A DNA stretch of 64,000 nt from Lathyrus oleraceus (GCF_024323335.1 NC_066585.1:346386846-346450845), one strand, 5' to 3'; positions 21,757 through 35,139 are shown, numbered from the stretch's first letter. The notes: a model not told the origin generated them from the sequence alone. Translations and numbers: made by a program.

Positions 21757-23991
21757 ATGTCATACATTACCTCACTTGAATCATTGGGAGATTCACAATC
21801 ACCACCAAAAGATGGAGAAGAGTGCTTAAATGTATTGAATCCTATCATTGATTTAAATGCAAATACTAATAAAGAACCACTAACAAATGAATCAACACCG
21901 GCAAATGAAGTTGTGAATGAAGAAAATGTTGAGAGCAGTGACATTGTTATTCAAAAGTCCAAGAGGAAGAAAACTTCTCTAGTTTGGGATCACTTCAAAA
22001 AAGTGGAATTAAAGAATGGAAAAAAATGGCAATGTATACACTGTAAAAACAATTATTCTGTTGTTGCTAGTGGATCAACCAGTCATTTGATGAGGCATTT
22101 AAAACAAACATGTCATGTTTACAAGAAGCTAGTAGCACAACAAAAAAAATTAAACTTTCAGCCAGCAAAAAGCAAGATTGATGAGAAGCTTTCTGGACCA
22201 CTACTAATGAATTCAGGAGGTAAATATGACCATGAAAGACAACGAGAAGCCACCGCACATTGGATTATGATGCATGAACATGCATTTAGTATTGTTAAGG
22301 AAGAAGGTTTTCATTTTCTGATGAAGTGTTCTAATATTTCATATGAGAAAATTAGTCGGAAGACATTGAAGAATGATTATATTGCTGTTTATGAAGCTGA
22401 AAGAAAAAAGTTGAAGTCTACTTTAAGGACAGTAAATAAGATTTGTTTGACCACTGATTTATGGAAGTCATAAAATCAGAAGATAGAATACATGGTGTTA
22501 ACTAGCCATTTCATTGATGCTTACTGGGGTTTGCAGAAACGCATTCTTAGTTTTGTTCATGTTCCTCCTCCTCGGCGTGGTGTTGATATTGCTGATGCTA
22601 TCTTCAAATGTCTTAAAGATTGGGGTATTGAAAATAAAATATTTAGTGTGTCAGTGGATAATGCACATTACAACGATAGATGTTTGAAAGAGTTAAAAGT
22701 TCTGATTTTAAGGCACCGGAAATTAGTGTTAGATGGAAAGTTATTTCATGTGCGTTGTTGTGCGCATATACTAAATTTGCTTGTTCAAGATGGTATTAGG
22801 AAAATAGCAAAAATAGTTGAAGACGTGCGTGAAAGTGTGAAGTTCATCAATCAGTCTGAAGCAAGGTTGCAAACATTCTCATAAATAGTTCAACAACTAA
22901 AGCTTGGTGGTAAAAAATTAATTCTTGATTGCCCTACTCGTTGGAACTCCGCCTATCAAATGTTGTCAGTTGCAATGCAGTTCAAAGAAGTCTTCCCTCG
23001 TTTTCAAGATCGAGAACCAAGCTATACAACTCTTCCAGATGATGATGATTGGGAAAAGGTTGAAAAAGTTTCCAAGTTGCTAGAGGTATTTAATGTTGTT
23101 ACAAATATTATTTCAGGTAGTGAATATCCAACTGCTAACTTATATCTTGCTGAGGTATTTCAAATCAAACTAGTTTTAGATCAAGCTATCCAAGATGAAT
23201 CTGATTTTATGAAAGAAATGGCAAAAGCGATGAAGGGAAAATTTGACAAATATTGGAGCCAATCTAATCTTGTTATGTCGCTTGCTTCTGTTTTGGATCC
23301 TAGGATCAAAATAATGGGTGTTAACATGTGTTTTCCCTTAATTTATCCGGAAGTTGAAGCTAGAAAAAATATAGAAAATATGCGTATCGCGCTTGATGAT
23401 ATGTACAAAGAGTATGTTGATATACTTAGTGAGCATAGTGAAGAAGGATCTAGTAGAAGTGGTGTTGATCAAAATGGGCTTATTTTGGAGTCACAAAAAT
23501 CCTCAGGGTGGTCATTGTTAATGAATTATGTCGAAGAACGACAAGCAATTCCTGCTGTAAAATCTGAAATTGAAGAGTATTTGAATGAGCCAACTTACAA
23601 ACCTAAAGATAACAGCCATATGTCATTTTGTGCCTTAGAATGGTGGAAATTGAATTGTGGAAAATATAGAGTGTTGTCCTATATGGCAGCAGATGTTCTT
23701 GCCATTCCAATATCTACTGTGGCTTCGGAGTCAACCTTTAGCGCCGGAGGGAGAGTTATCGATTCATTTCGAGCTTCTTTAAGTTCATCTACTGTCGAAG
23801 CTTTAATTTGTGGTGGTGATTGGCTTCAAATATTGCATGGAATTAGGAACAAACCTAAGGTAATATGCTCTCTTTTGATTATTAAGTATAATATAAACTT
23901 TTAAAAATAGCATTGATAATTTTTAAAACTAAATTCTTCTTTTTATTAATAGGTGGAGCAAGTGCAAATAGAAATTACATTACTCCCTTGA
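21757..23991 (+). pseudogene. hAT transposase (BED zinc finger, RNase H-like core, hAT dimerisation domain)
   Basis: One frame throughout, starting at ATG 21757. An N-terminal BED zinc finger covers about residues 68-120 (SLVWDHFKKVELKNG, CIHCKNNY, HLMRHLKQTC). The catalytic region has LTTDLW (D), SVSVDNAHYND (D), then CPTRWNSAY. The C-terminal dimerisation domain has WWKLNCGKYRVLS and STVASESTFSAGGRVID. Stops at 22471-22473 (TAA after WKS, where related proteins usually have Q) and 22882-22884 are the only defects. An intron at 23860-23952 (GTAATA...TTAATAG) is in phase, after which the protein ends EITLLP at 23989-23991. Spliced length about 713 codons, normal for the plant hAT transposase group. 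Confidence 0.92.
23860..23952 (+). other. Intron near the end of the hAT transposase gene
   Basis: 93 bp, donor AAG|GTAATA, acceptor TTATTAATAG. The splice joins codon AAG to GTG and gives a short C-terminal tail; unspliced reading adds unrelated residues. Confidence 0.6.
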
Positions 23992-24097
23992 TGATAAATA
24001 GAGAGCTATCAATGCAGGTGAGTGAGATTGTTGTATAATTAACTGTGTATTTAGTCTTTATTACTTGTTAGTTGTTAGCATCTCATACAATTAATAG

Positions 24098-24415
24098 GGT
24101 GTTTAAACCATACCAGTGTTGTAACATAAATCTAGAAATTTCATGAATTTAAAAAGAATTAATCATTTAAAGTACTGCTATTTGTTATATATGAGGAACT
24201 AGTATTGTGTTAATTGTGCTATATTTAAAAGGTAGCTGCAATGTATATTAATTTGTGAGCTTTAATATGGTGTTCAAACCATACCAATGTTATAACATAA
24301 ATCTAGAAATTTCATGAATTTAAAAAGAATTGATTTAAGGTACTGCTATTTGTGATATATGAAGTACTGATATTTGTGATATATTTTAAAGGTACTGCTA
24401 TTTGTGATATATTTA
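24098..24415 (+). repeat. Diverged ~97 bp direct repeats in the hAT 3' region
   Basis: Copies at 24098-24196 and 24269-24363 share AACCATACCA, ACATAAATCTAGAAATTT and TACTGCTATTTGT; the last motif recurs twice more to 24412. No gene lies between 23992 and 25015. Confidence 0.8.
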
Positions 24416-25038
24416 AAATGAATTTATTTATAGAAGTAATTGATTTAGCATAGCATATCATGATCATGTTGTGTTGGTATTCTGATATATGAATTTAATT
24501 GGCTTAAAAATTATCCTCTTCCATCTTGCAGGTTATCCTTTCCTTATTAGCTATAACAGTAAATCAGTTGACAATTGGTGTAATGAAGATTGAAGTTGAA
24601 TAATCATTTTGTGATGGGAATGTATCAATTTCTAATAGTTTTTGTTGTACTATTTTATTATATTTGTAATAGTTTTTGAGACAAACTTAAACTCAAAAAG
24701 AATAGTTTTTGAATTAGACTTTTAAATTTATCTCTTGAAAGCTTTATTTTGTTTTAATATTTTCCCTTTAAAAAGAATAATTTAAAACGTCAAATATAAT
24801 TAAAAAAATTAAACTTTAAAAAATGACTTTTTAGTCCGTGAAGTAAACAAACTGAACCTAACGAACTGAACCTAACGAGTTGAACCGAGTTGTTCAAGAA
24901 CTTAAAACGAGTCGAGTTCGAGCTTAAAAAAAAGTTCGTGTCGAACTCGAGTCGAGTTTCGAGCTAAACCAATTCTTATCGAGTCGAGCTGACGACGGGT
25001 TCGACTCGACTCGACTCGTTTCCAGCCCTACCAGTGAT

Positions 25039-26174
25039 ATATCTCTTGGATAATTGTTCTGATCAAGCAATTTATCCCTAACGAGTCATCTTTCATTTAC
25101 CCTTTTTGTTTGGTAATGATTGTTTCTCCCCTTGATTGGTCATCATTTTATACCTAGTAGCTGGTATCCCGATGTCCTTTCTTTTCGGTCGATTTATCCT
25201 TTATTAACCCAGTAACCGGTTGTGGATAATCGTCCATGCGAGTATGCTATCTACGTTCTGACTGTAATAGATAATATATCTCATGCGCTCTTCGGTCAAA
25301 GTCTTTTTCTTCCTCAGTTGAGTAAGATTCGTATTTCCTTAGGGAATCTAATGTCCATCCTATAATCGAGTTTGCTTTTTCAACCCTCCTTTCGGATGAT
25401 GAGTGTCTTGGAAATATTCCCCCATTCACGCCTGGTTGGTCACCTATTATATGCCCAGTAACCGGTATCCCTGATGTTCCTTCCTTCTGCTCCCTATTAT
25501 GACTTTTTGTCTCCCGTGGAGTCAGATTTTCCTGAGTTGAAATATACCTTTCAGGTTCTCCTCAGATGTTTTGGATGATTGATATCTCTCACCCTTATAT
25601 CGGTCTTAGATATTCATTCTCCCCGAGCGTGTTGTTCTCTCACCCTCATACCGGTGTTTTGATCACATGTCTCTTTGAGTTTATTACCCAGTAACCGGTA
25701 ATACCTCATTTGTTGCTTCCTCAGCTGAGTCTTTTGTGGATTTTCCCCATCTGAGTCTGGATTTTTATCCGAAGTATCCGTTGTAGATAGTTTCGCTGTA
25801 TTGGCATATTCCCCAATATGTGCATCTTTGTGTCGGCCCGAGTCTTTCCATTGATTTATTTTCATGGAATCCCTTCGTGTCTCCCAGCAAGTTTGTGACC
25901 TGCTCACACATTGTATCTCCTTTATTCCCCCAGTAAAGTCCCCGGAGTCTCTGTCCCATTTATGAGTGTATTACTCATATGGATTTTCAGTTTCTCCTGA
26001 TTTCTTTTTCCTTTGTGGACATATATCCCCACAGAGTATTAACTTTTCCATACATATATTTGCATAATGAGGTATCTTAGGGACCAAATTTCGTCTCTTT
26101 GTTATTATTTAAGCCCATTCTACCTCGTCAAGACGAAGATTTTAACCTTCATATCTCCAGCTAGAATGACCTTA
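25039..26174 (+). other. Ogre 2 3' untranslated region, part 2
   Basis: Continuation of the 3' UTR after the hAT, with further CCCAGTAACCGGTA copies and TCCCC-rich motifs. No gene. Confidence 0.6.
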
Positions 26175-26187
26175 AATAGGGGCATCT
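26175..26187 (+). other. Ogre 2 polypurine tract
   Basis: AAATAGGGGCATC immediately before TGTAAGACCC; same form as Ogre 1. Confidence 0.8.
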
Positions 26188-29100
26188 GTAAGACCCTAAT
26201 TTTGACCCTAATATCCCTCATGGCATCATAACATTGCTCATTGCATTTGCCTAAAGGATCATAGCATCTTGGCTCCTTACCCTTGGGTTGGGACTTGTGT
26301 GAGTTGGTTTGAGACCACCAAGCATGCTTGAATTGTATATTATTGCTTTTCTTATTTTATTTACTAACCAAAAGCACAAAAATATGTCACTAACTTTGTT
26401 TGTTTTGAAGCTTGAGCAATCTTGTGATCCAAGGCTCCTAGGAGGCTCCTAAGCTTAATGAAGTGGTCAGATGAAAGTGAAAGCAAGCATGATAATGGTT
26501 CACAAAGCTCTCAATCATCATATATGCCTCCCAAGTATCTCAATTTGTCAATTTGATCAAGATAAACCAAAGGGCTTGAGGATTGTTTCCCAAGGAAACC
26601 CTAATTCAACTATGCATTGACTGTGCCTTGCTCATGAAGCAACCTCAACCCATGATCAAATACAATCAAGGGAAGTTCTTTAATTCATCATTTTATGCAT
26701 ATTTTAGCTTATGTGAGTGTCCTCAATCATCAATTCTTAAAGATTTGAAGTTTGGACTTGAGAAGTTGATCAGTCAAGTCATTTGACTATTTTGAAATCC
26801 ACTGAGACCTAACTTTTAATGTGTTTGTAAAATGAAGATTATCCCAAGAGACAAACTTTTCTTAAGAACCATATGAACAACTTTAATGTTCATCAAAAAT
26901 TTATTTGAAACTTGGAAGGTCATCATTCATTTCAAAACATTATAGGTCATTTTGATTGAAACCCTAATTTTAGGTCAACTTCCCAAGGACCTAACTCCTT
27001 CATTTTTCATTATTTTGAGGTGGGACCAAGTTCATTGGAAATTTTAATATTTATACTTCAATTGTTATGTTGGACAAAATTTCATAATCTTAAAATAAAT
27101 ACATGTGATAATACAAAACATTATAGGTCACTTTGGACCAAAGTCATTGAAATGTGAAAAAGTCCAACTTCAAGTGCCCATAACTATCTCATCAAAAATC
27201 CAAATGATGCAAAATTTAAGTCCAAATTGATTTTATTGAAAGTATCTATAACTTTGATGTTGGAGGTTTTGTCATTTGAGGCTTTCATCATTGAAACGGA
27301 AGGGCTTGAAGTTGGTCCATTTTGGCAAATTTCCCATATACATGTTTTGTACCTTGAACTTCATGGCCTGTTTTCATAAATTTCCACAATCCAAATGGAT
27401 TTTTGTTCAACATAACATTTGTTCCTTATGTCAAGACCTTTCCAACCATTACCCACATGCCTATGTTTCAATTTTGCAATGGCATTTTCGAAGAGGAGAA
27501 GTTTTTGGTTCAATTATGCACAACATATCAAAATTCCATGCACAAGCTGATATCATGAAATCTGCAAGTCCAATTTCATTTGGCTGATGTTTAGCACTCA
27601 ATTGCCATTGCTTTTGGGCCTTCCATGCGCCTGAACAGGCCCATGCATGAAGGACCCAACTTCACATGCACACGAGTTTCTTCATGCATTGCATCATCCT
27701 TGCCTATAAATAGAAGCTTCATTTCACTTCATTTGACAACCTAAAGGCGCCTGAAATTCTGCACAACACAAGTGAAATCCTAACCTCCATTAAAAGGAAT
27801 TCTGATTTTTCTCTTCAATTTTCAAGTTCAAATTTCAACTTCATTGGTTGATCTTTGAACTTCAATTCCTTAGCCTTGCTTCCTTGTTACCTCAAGAACA
27901 AGTTGCACTGAAGATTTTGATCAGATCGTGCCATTGAAAGCTGCTCTTCAAAGGTTTTCCCTCCAACTGTTTCCCTTCGAATCTCCTTGGATATTGATCA
28001 TTTTTTGTGTTGGTTGGTACCTCTGAAGTCCTCATGTGAGAGGCAATTGATTTGTGCATTTAATTTTGTGAATTGAGCAAGTTCAGATTGAACACCACAT
28101 TTTTCCATCTCAGATTTATCTCTCTATAGGGATCTTGAGTGGAAACTAAGGGTACAGGGGTGATGTACATCACCCCAGCTTTCGAATGATGTATGGATCG
28201 TGAATTTTGGTGAAGGTTTTGAAACCTGCAACTCTGGCCGGAACAGTGAGTCTCACCAGAGAAGACGGTGGTTTCCACCACCGTTCCCACGTGGATGAGT
28301 TCCTGGCCCTTGGATTCACATCCTCATATCTATTCTTGGTCATGCATTGTTATGACTTATTTTAATGTCGAGTGTTTCGCTGTTGACCAAGCCTCACCAT
28401 ACGCGCGCGCCTCTGGCTCCTTGGATCAGCCACGTCAATTAATGAGCGCTGATCCAAGCGCTGTGTTTTTTTTTAATTTTTAATTTCTGTTTTAATTTTC
28501 TTTTATTTCAATTATTTTCAAAAATATGGGACCAATTGCAAAAAAATTCTCTTAAATTCTAGTTTCTATAAATGATTTTTAATTATTTTTGTGATTCCAT
28601 TTAATATTTTTTGTGAGTTATTTCTTTTCTAATTGTTTTTAATTCATTTAAAATACTTCCCAATATTCAAAAATGCCAAAAATATTTTCTTAACATCTTT
28701 GAATGATGATGAATCTATGAAAAATATTCTCATCAATTTCTTAATTGATTTGAGATTTATTTGAGATTTATTTGAGATTTTAGTTCAATTATGTTATTTT
28801 TCTTCATTTTTTAATTGTTTAAAATTAGTTTCTATTTTCAAAAAATGATGAAATTTTTTGTCAAACCTTGTTTGACCATGTTGAACTTATGATGATCCAA
28901 TTGGACTTTTCCAAGTTGATTTGAATTTGATTTGAAGTTTGACCTTTATTTGTTTATTTTAATTCAAGTATTATTTTAATTCCAAAAAATACCAAAAATA
29001 TTTTTATTGGTTTTTGACTTCTAAGCTTCATCTCACTTCTGTTTACCATTGATTGATGTTGATTTCATTCATGTTTGATCAATGTGTGTTGGTTATGTCA

Positions 29101-31050
29101 TTTGAATTTCAATTATGTACATTCCATTTCTTTATTTTTTTATCAATGAGTTAATGATTGATGGTTAGCCTTGACATATGAGGGGCTTAACCTTCTTTGA
29201 TCCAAATCAAATTCATCTTGATCAAAGATCAAGTGAATTGCTTTGCATTAGAGATAGGTTGCTTCTTGGTCAAGCAAAAAAACCTAAATCCATACAAGAT
29301 CATTCTTCTTTTCTTTTGGCATGGCAAGTTGTAGGAGCTTGGCTTACTAGTCATGATCTCTAACTTGTGTTTAGCTGCCTATAGTTTTATTGACCGGCCT
29401 CAGATAGGTGTGACTATTACATTAGTCCACTTACGATTTCTTAACATAGCGCTAAATTGCCTTATGGCACACTAACATTAACTACTAGTTACTAACTTTT
29501 AATTCAAGCATTTAATTCTTGTAATTTACTTTAATGCAATTTAATTTCTTGCTCATTAATTCATTTGTCTTTGCCCTTTGCTCACTTGAGCTCATGTTTA
29601 TGCTTATGCAATTTGCCTTTTGCTCACTTGAGCACATTATTGTGTATATACTATTGCCTTGTGCTTGTTTTGTTTTTGTTTGTGTAAACCCAATGCAAAT
29701 GGAGAAAGGACTTAGATTTAGGACCTTACCTATGCTAAATGGAGTTTCAAGAGCAACTAGGTCTCATGCCTTTAGAATGCTTAATATGTTGAAGAGCAAC
29801 TAGGCCTCATGCCTTTATAATGCTTAATCTTGAAGATGAATTAAAAGGACCCTAATTCTAAACTCACTCTTGTCCATTCTTTTATTTGTATTGTGGAACT
29901 TTTTGATTTGTGTGTTCTTGTGTGATAGGGATCCTAAACTTGAGCCAATTAGAAGAACCATTGTCATGGACATCCAAGATAAGAGATACAAAAGCCAATT
30001 GGAAGATTCCTAGGAGCTTGATTGATATTTGCTTGATTGCTTGAGTTAATTGCTTATTCCTTGCTAATTCCAAAGGAAAGGAGCAACTTGGATCATCTTT
30101 ATGATCTCAAGAAGGGAACTCCAAATGGTTTTATTTCTCTTTCCTCATCTTTGCATGTTTAGGATCTAGCCTTTCTCTTCTTCTCTCCACTCTAACCCAA
30201 GCCAAACTTTTGTGCAAACATTAACATTGCTTTCAAATTAGAAACCTAGGCACTATGCCTTTGATTTTTCAAACTCTTTTCATAACACTTGTTTTGAATT
30301 GAATCCTAAGTCAACTTTGACCTTATTTTGTGAATACTTTTCATTTGTAAATACAACTCACTCAATTGTTTTTGTGGTTCCAATGGCCACTTTTGCCAAA
30401 GCTTTCATAAACATTAGCTATTAGGTTTGAGTTATCATAGAGGTTGATGCAATCCTCACCTGTATCCTTAGTGAATGAACTATAAGTCTTCCATACTTAT
30501 TATAGGGTAGATCCCTCACTAGTATGTTGAAGCTCTCCTCACATGGTGGATTTGTGGTTTTAGGTTGAGTTTTCTCCCTTTGATAACAAAAGACCTTAAG
30601 GCTTTTGACCAATCAATTCACCAACTTCTTTTGAGATTTTTACCCCGAACTACGAGGTTTTGATCCTACCTTTTTTAAGATGGTACGTAGGCAATGGGTT
30701 TATCCATTCAAACACAAAATTGTAAATAACTTGTATATTCTTTTCTCATCTCCCCAATCATGTTTGCACAAATATTTTCACAAATACCAACCTACCATAC
30801 AACATTTGTAAAAAGGGCTCCCTTAAAGTACTAAGGATGTTTTGGGTGCTTAAAACCTTCCCATTGCATAACCAACCCCCTTACCCAGATCTCTGACATT
30901 TTTATTAGTTTTTGATTTGATAAAACTTCTCGGTTTTTGTTCGCTTTCTAACCTTTCCTTTGGATAAATAGAAGTGCGGTGGCGACTCGAATTGTATGAT
31001 TTACTTTTGATTTAGTCAATAAATCTAAAGGTAACGAATACCCCGTTACA
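26188..31050 (+). repeat. Ogre 2 3' LTR, 4,863 bp
   Basis: Starts TGTAAGACCCTAATTTTG, ends CCCCGTTACA. U3 is about 1.5 kb, with a TATA box at 27705. The remaining 3.3 kb is R and U5, which is long even for this group; LTRs of about 5 kb are known in Ogre. Parts of it are homologous, in reverse, to 39340-41890. I found no convincing gene in it; the short open frames have no recognisable product. Confidence 0.85.
27705..27713 (+). promoter_or_regulatory. TATA box of Ogre 2 LTR
   Basis: TATAAATAG in CCTATAAATAGAAGC. Expected start about 30 bp downstream. Confidence 0.65.
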
Positions 31051-31953
31051 TCATCCACTCCCTCATCTCCACCTTACTATAATATCTCCTCTGACCCTAA
31101 TCAATTCGACCTTCAATCCCCCACTCTTGTGCAACTCCAGGCTCGTGCCTTCTCCACTCAAAACCCATCTACGCCAGAAACTAACATTTCTTCACCATCT
31201 AAACAACCACCAACACCACCCTCTGAACCTCATATAGTAACTCCCTCAGAAAACTCCATTCCCTAACAATCTGAACCTCTCACTGAAACCATCCCCACAC
31301 CATAATCACCTATACCTCCCACCTCTGAACTTGAACCCGCCTTTCCCACACTGGAAGAGGCATTAGCCTTATTTGCTGAGTCTTCAGCGGAGAATATCAG
31401 ATTGCTATCTGAAAACTCTAGAATCAGTGACGATCCCTCTGCAGTAAGGATTCACTGGAATAAAGTGATCAGATGGATGACATCTGAGGCTTTCAAGCTG
31501 AAAGGTCTCTCTGAATAAGTCTGAAACGAATTCATCATAGAAGCTGGAGATAGGCTACATGACCGTCTGGCCAGAGAGGCAGAAGTAAAAGCTCGCAGAG
31601 AAGCTGAGGAAAAGGCTCGATTGGAAGAAGAAGAGAGAGGAAGAGAAGTTGCAGAAAAGGTCGCCACTGAGTTTGCTGCTGTTGCTGAAGCTGAAGCCAA
31701 AGCTAAGACTGACACTGAAGAAGTAGCACACATTGCTGCAGAAGAAGCTGCCAAGGCTAGGGACATTGCTCTGACTCAAGGGGAGCAATCTCACTCTGAT
31801 TTTGTTCCTCTAGTGTTGAAGACTCTAGAAGAACTACAGAAAGAGCAACAGATTTTGAGAGCAAGATTGGATCAACAGGACTCCGTCAACTCCAACATTC
31901 AGAACTTGCTGACTCAGTTGCTTCAGAGGATGCCGCCTCCTCCGAACCCTTAG
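31051..31953 (+). pseudogene. SIRE env-like ORF, C-terminal part
   Basis: One frame with stops at 31264-31266, 31303-31305, 31513-31515 and 31519-31521. N-terminal part is proline/serine/threonine-rich (PSKQPPTPPSEP), followed by WNKVIRWMTSEAFKLKGLSE. From about 31590 an alanine/glutamate-rich coiled coil runs to about residue 260 (REAEEKARLEEEERGREVA), closing with LLTQLLQRMPPPPNP. Such an ORF between pol and the 3' LTR is characteristic of SIRE-type elements and was called env-like; its role is unproven. The N-terminal part lies beyond the Ogre 2 insertion. Confidence 0.75.
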
Positions 31954-32374
31954 GCACTTAGAGTTTTCTTGTTTTTTTCTCTACGTGCTTATCTTCCATG
32001 TTTTCTCTAAGTGCTTTTCCCTTTGTTCCTTTATATTTTGTCATCTTATATGTACTTCTCTCTCATCAATGAATTATGGTTTGCCTAATCTCTTTACTAA
32101 GTCTTTTTGAGTCTGACATGATGAAATACTATCTAAGCCTCATACTGCACTGCGCATATTTAAAACTTAAACTCTACAGGAAGTATCTAAGTTAAAAACA
32201 AGTTACACAACATAAGGAGATGTGGTAAGAACATCTAAAAACTTCTTAAGCATCTAAGTTAAGGGGAGATTGCTTATCTCAAGGGAAGTCATCTTCATCT
32301 GCCTCTGAGACAACTCTTCTAATTTTTTATGAAGTATCACTGTTTCATCATCAATCTGATGTTTTTGTCATCAT
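31954..32374 (+). other. SIRE 3' untranslated stretch
   Basis: AT-rich, no reading frame of note, between the env-like ORF and the polypurine tract. Confidence 0.6.
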
Positions 32375-32389
32375 AAAAAAGGGGGATAT
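32375..32389 (+). other. SIRE polypurine tract
   Basis: AAAAAAGGGGGATAT directly before TGTTAGAACACG. Confidence 0.8.
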
Positions 32390-33490
32390 TGTTAGAACAC
32401 GATTTTGTGTCTATAATTCATCTCTAAGGTTTTAATGATAACAAAGGATGAAACAAATTAGTACCCTAACAAATTTATCTAAGTGTGCAGGACTCTAACA
32501 GAAAAAGGATCATACAGACAACATCTGACATCACGCTAGTCCAGAATAGACAACTTAGAGTAAATTGAAGCAGACACTCTGACTCTGAAGAAAAGGAAGC
32601 TCACAGAGTCTAACGTAGAAGAATTAGACACTCTGAATCTGAAGAGTTCCACACAGCTACTCTGATGATTTGTACTCTGAAGAAGGTGATACTAAAAAAC
32701 ATAACAAGAACTTCTGAAGAAAATCTACTCTCAGCAACTATCTGAAGTATACATGCTGAACAAGAATATCTGAACTCCGTGTACTCTGATTCAAGGTCAA
32801 CCACAAGACTTAGCTACGAAGTATTCCATCTTTGGTATGAATCCATATTTGGAAAAGAATAAAAACTCTCCAAAATTTCTATGGAAAGGACAACGAACTT
32901 AATGCCAATTAAAGTCCATCATTGCCAAGATATTCATTAATGCCCCAGCTAACAGTCTCATGTTCAAACCACTATATAAAGGCAAGATCATCATCATACT
33001 AAACAACGAAGCATACACACAAGAATACTGCAAACAAAATTCCATATTCTCTTTCATTCTTGTTCAAATCTGTTTACACGAGTTGTTTCTCTAAGTGTAA
33101 AACTTTATTGGTCTTATTGTGTCAATAATGCTTACTTAGAAGCATTAAACACTTCATTGTAATTCCAGAATAGTTGTTGAATATTTCCTCAAGTGACTTG
33201 TGAAGTCCTTGAGAGGGCTAAGAGATCTTTACTCTCTTAGTCGCTTTTATTGTAATCTTTCTATATTATTAGATTAAGTCCTTGTTGAAGGAGAAATCAC
33301 CTAGGCCGGGTGGACTGGAGTAACTTTGAATTTCAAGCGAACCAGGATAAACTTCTGTGTTGATTGCTTTATCTTTCGTATGAGTTTTAATTGAAAAAGT
33401 TTTTATTACCTGTGAAAACAATTCAAACCCCCTTTCTTGTTTTTCTTTACCTTCAAGAGTGTGTTAAGTCCAGTATCTGGTGATTTCACA
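32390..33490 (+). repeat. SIRE/Maximus 3' LTR, 1,101 bp
   Basis: TGTTAGAACACG at the start, GGTGATTTCACA at the end. TATATAAA at 32973-32980 is the likely promoter TATA box. No gene. Confidence 0.85.
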
Positions 33491-33632
33491 CGCCAGATCT
33501 TAAGAATCAAAACCTGTTAGCAAAAGATACACATTATACAAAACCTTTAGGATACAAAGTTATTCTCTAAGAAGCAATGCATTGTTATCATAAAAACTAA
33601 AGTCTAGATGCAAAACCAAATCTTGTTCTTAT
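33491..33632 (-). repeat. Maximus-like LTR start, minus strand, truncated
   Basis: On the minus strand this ~140 bp reads AAGAACAAGATTTGG, then TTTATGATAACAATGCATT and CTAACAGGTTTTGATT, matching the style of the first 140 bp of the SIRE LTR (which has TTTTAATGATAACAA and GACTCTAACAG). It sits between the end of the SIRE LTR and the point where the RT of the old Tat element breaks off. Best read as another Maximus-type element inserted in that RT, then itself hit by the SIRE element. Confidence 0.55.
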
Positions 33633-34229
33633 AATGTCATCTATGTATACTTGCATAAATGTCTCAATAAAATCATGGAACATATAATTCATTACCCTTT
33701 GATAGGTTGCACCAACATTTTTTAGTCCAAAAGCCATCACTACCCACTCGTATGTGCCCAAGGCTCCAGGACATCGAAAGGTCGTTTTATCCATGTCTTC
33801 CCTGCAATAAAAATTTGGTTATAACCTAAATATCCATCTAAAATACTCAAATACTCAAAACCAGCTGCCGAATCGACAAGCATTTCTTCCACCAACATTG
33901 GATATTCATCTTTTGGAGTGACTGCATTTAAATCCCTTAAGTCTATACATACCCTGAGAGTTCCATTCTTTTTAATTACTGGAACAATATTGTCTAACCA
34001 TTCGACGTACCTTGCAGATTTTCGACATGACTTATGGTGCAAATCTCATTGGAGTTTGTTTCACTGGACTTTTGTCTGTCTTGATTGGCAGTTTTAACTC
34101 TACCAGCTCTTGGCTAAGACCCGACATCTCATGGTAATTCCATGTGAAGCTTTCCTTGAACTCCTTAAGCATCTTGATTACACTTGCTTTTAGGGTTAGG
34201 TCGAGTTTGGTGCTTATGTAAGTTGGCAT
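33633..34229 (-). pseudogene. Old Tat element RT fragment
   Basis: Three overlapping frames are needed. KLDLTLKASVIKMLKEFKE and MSGLSQELVELKLP precede RT; then WLDNIVPVIKKNGTLRVCIDLRDLNA, LDGYLGYNQIFIA, FRCPGALGTYEWVVMAFGLKN and VYIDDI at the break. Each matches the pol at 51262-54855. The frame changes show indels. Confidence 0.88.
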
Positions 34230-34884
34230 TTTTGTTAACCTATCCCCTAAGTCAATTTATTCCAAAGGATCCCGAGCTTACATCCTCTTGGTCGAAGTAA
34301 GTGGGTCTTTCTCAAACCCCAAAGGCTCATCATCATAAATGCAGTCGAGTCTGCAGCTTTTTGAAGCTGTTTCTTGGCCATTATGGCCAATTTCACAATT
34401 TTCAAACTAGGTGGCTTCTATAGCCACCATTTCTTGTGATTCATACTTTAAGGCCATTATTAATTTGTTTTCAGCCACATAGGCCAAAATCCAAGCCAAG
34501 ACGCTCGACTCAGACATCTTCATCGTCTGATCTATATTGTTTGTTTTAACCCCTAATGGTCTCATACTCCTAGGTAAAGCCATGCAAAGGTTGTAGATTT
34601 ATGGAGTAATATACGTTGACTTCCTTAAAATAGAATCTAAGTCCTACTGGTGCATACAACAAAATGTTTGCCAATTACCGTTCAAAATTCCTCTTGTTGA
34701 CATGGTTCACTTATGCACAAAAGAAGTTATGGTTAGCCGCTATGTGCTATACGATCTTGTACGGCTTCCAAATCGTAATTATTTGGTGCATGGGAGATGA
34801 GACACACCCAAATCCATGAATCCATTATCGATCCAACGACAAATTATAATTCGCTTTGGTTAGAATTACTTCAAACAAAGTAGG

Positions 34885-35130
34885 TCAAGTTGTGGTTCCT
34901 ACAACCACATCCACTTGGATCACCCCGAAGGGCCGATTGGTCTTCCCTTTGTAGTTCGATAAGACCATGTTGTTAGAATTCAAGTCAGTGACATACTTTC
35001 CAATTCTATTAAGTAGAGAATGTGGCATGACATAGATGCAGGCTCCACAATTGATAAGAACCTTATTAACCCTGAAACCTTCTACTTTGGCCCTTATGTA
35101 TAAAGGCTTCAGGTGTTGTTGCATTAACAT
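34885..35130 (-). pseudogene. Old Tat element protease fragment
   Basis: VLINCGACIYVMPHSLL aligns with ILVDGGAAVNLMPHFML of the younger copy, so the catalytic Asp is changed to Asn here. It continues NMVLSNYKGKTNRPFGVIQVDV. Confidence 0.85.
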
Positions 35131-35139
35131 TCCAGGCCC

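Larger units (their letters stand above)
31051..33490 (+). mobile_element. SIRE/Maximus-type Ty1/copia element, 3' end with 3' LTR
   Basis: Consists of an env-like reading frame, short 3' UTR, polypurine tract and an 1,101 bp LTR. There is no primer site after the LTR, so it is the 3' one. The left end is the Ogre 2 insertion point. The family call rests on the position of a proline-rich, coiled-coil ORF just before the LTR, LTR size and LTR ends (TGTTAGAAC...TTTCACA), all typical of the SIRE/Maximus lineage of legumes. Confidence 0.8.

Noticed and set aside
26188..31050. A host gene inside the long Ogre 2 LTR (for example at 27276-27587 or 29534-29803)
   Set aside because: Frames are short, AT-rich and without domains; homologous LTR sequence in reverse at 39340-41890 does not keep them open.
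31452..31794. Minus-strand alanine/serine-rich frames
   Set aside because: Shadows of the coiled-coil part of the SIRE env-like ORF.
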